In this document: positions 31,693-32,300 of the stretch, in pieces
Position numbering within the stretch: the first letter of the stretch is position 1
Layout: every line of letters starts with the position of its first letter
Assembly: GCA_938034375.1 (NCBI GenBank)
Contig: CALHLB010000091.1
Location: forward strand, 1-32,300
Direction of reading: 5' to 3'
DNA: 32,300 nt
Origin: an uncultured Alphaproteobacteria bacterium
GTDB lineage: Bacteria > Pseudomonadota > Alphaproteobacteria > Rhizobiales > JACESI01
Made by a program: the position numbers and the translations under genes
Notes under the pieces: model-generated
What the model saw: the letters and a program-made list of their open reading frames with translations, nothing else
What the model was told of the DNA's origin: nothing
The model's database searches: none

Positions 31693-32300
31693 ATGAAACT
31701 GCCTAATTTTAACACATTGGCCATGGGCTTTCTGTTTACCATTTTTGTTGTTTTAAGTCTCAATTTTCTAACTGAGCTGGTTTTTCATATCGAACAACCA
31801 GAACAAAAGGGTTATGCGATTGAGGTCGCGGAATCTTCTGGTGGCTCTGCTCCTGCAGAGGAAGAGAAAGAAGATATTTTACCACTTCTAACGACAGCAG
31901 ATTTAAGCAAAGGTGAAAAACTCATTAAGCGCTGTACAGCTTGCCATGCTTTTGAAAAAGGCGGACCAAATAAAGTTGGTCCTGCTCTTTATGGTGTTGT
32001 TGGCCATAAAATTGCGACTGCTGCTGGTTTTGGTTATTCAGGTGCCATGAAAGATTATGGTGCTGATAAAACCTGGACATTTGAAGAATTGGACGGCTTT
32101 CTTAAAAAACCTTCTAAATGGGTAAAAGGAACAGCTATGGGTTTCGCAGGTCTTAAAAAATTGGAAGACCGGGCCAATATTATTGCCTATATGAATACCC
32201 TTTCAGACAACCCATTAGAAGTTAAAGCCGCTGATGAAGCGAAGCCAGAAGAAGTCCCTGCCGCTGAAGAAGCAAAACCGGAAGAAGCACCTGCCGCTGA
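31693..32300 (+). CDS. Membrane-anchored class I cytochrome c (CycM-like), truncated by the window end
   Basis: MKLPNFNTLAMGFLFTIFVVLSLNFLTELVFH anchor; CTACH heme site; VGPALYGVVGHKIATAAGFGYSGAMK; MGFAGLKK methionine ligand region; open at the window edge. Confidence 0.9.
   Translation, partial: MKLPNFNTLAMGFLFTIFVVLSLNFLTELVFHIEQPEQKGYAIEVAESSGGSAPAEEEKEDILPLLTTADLSKGEKLIKRCTACHAFEKGGPNKVGPALYGVVGHKIATAAGFGYSGAMKDYGADKTWTFEELDGFLKKPSKWVKGTAMGFAGLKKLEDRANIIAYMNTLSDNPLEVKAADEAKPEEVPAAEEAKPEEAPAA

Overview
Low-GC alphaproteobacterial (Rhizobiales-like) chromosomal segment. Housekeeping and envelope genes flank an accessory core: PBP1A, DUF389 membrane protein, rpmE, an MsbA-like ABC exporter, pyrC, pheA, kdsB and a cycM-like cytochrome c. 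The core (~9.3-22.2 kb) is an opine-type (N-carboxyalkyl amino acid) locus. It has two octopine/nopaline dehydrogenase-family genes, a three-part flavo-iron-sulfur oxidase (2Fe-2S subunit, HcnB/OoxA-like subunit, DadA/OoxB-like subunit), a Dpp/Opp-type ABC importer and a LysR regulator. Much of it looks like it is decaying: the binding protein and one opine dehydrogenase are frameshifted, and the second ABC ATPase has lost its Walker B glutamate and D-loop by an in-frame deletion. A P-type ATPase just upstream carries three frameshifts plus a nonsense codon. The most unusual non-coding signals are: (i) two long near-perfect hairpins (28- and 32-bp stems) that share a GGTAGGATATATAA left flank, show fully compensated stem substitutions, and each follow a minus-strand gene; (ii) a 10 x 10-bp perfect tandem array abutting one of them; (iii) a dispersed palindromic repeat family with TATAGC...GCTATA termini, including two identical 42-bp copies; and (iv) a RIME-like double palindrome. 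No RNA genes or CRISPR arrays were recognised. All calls were made by eye, without database searches.
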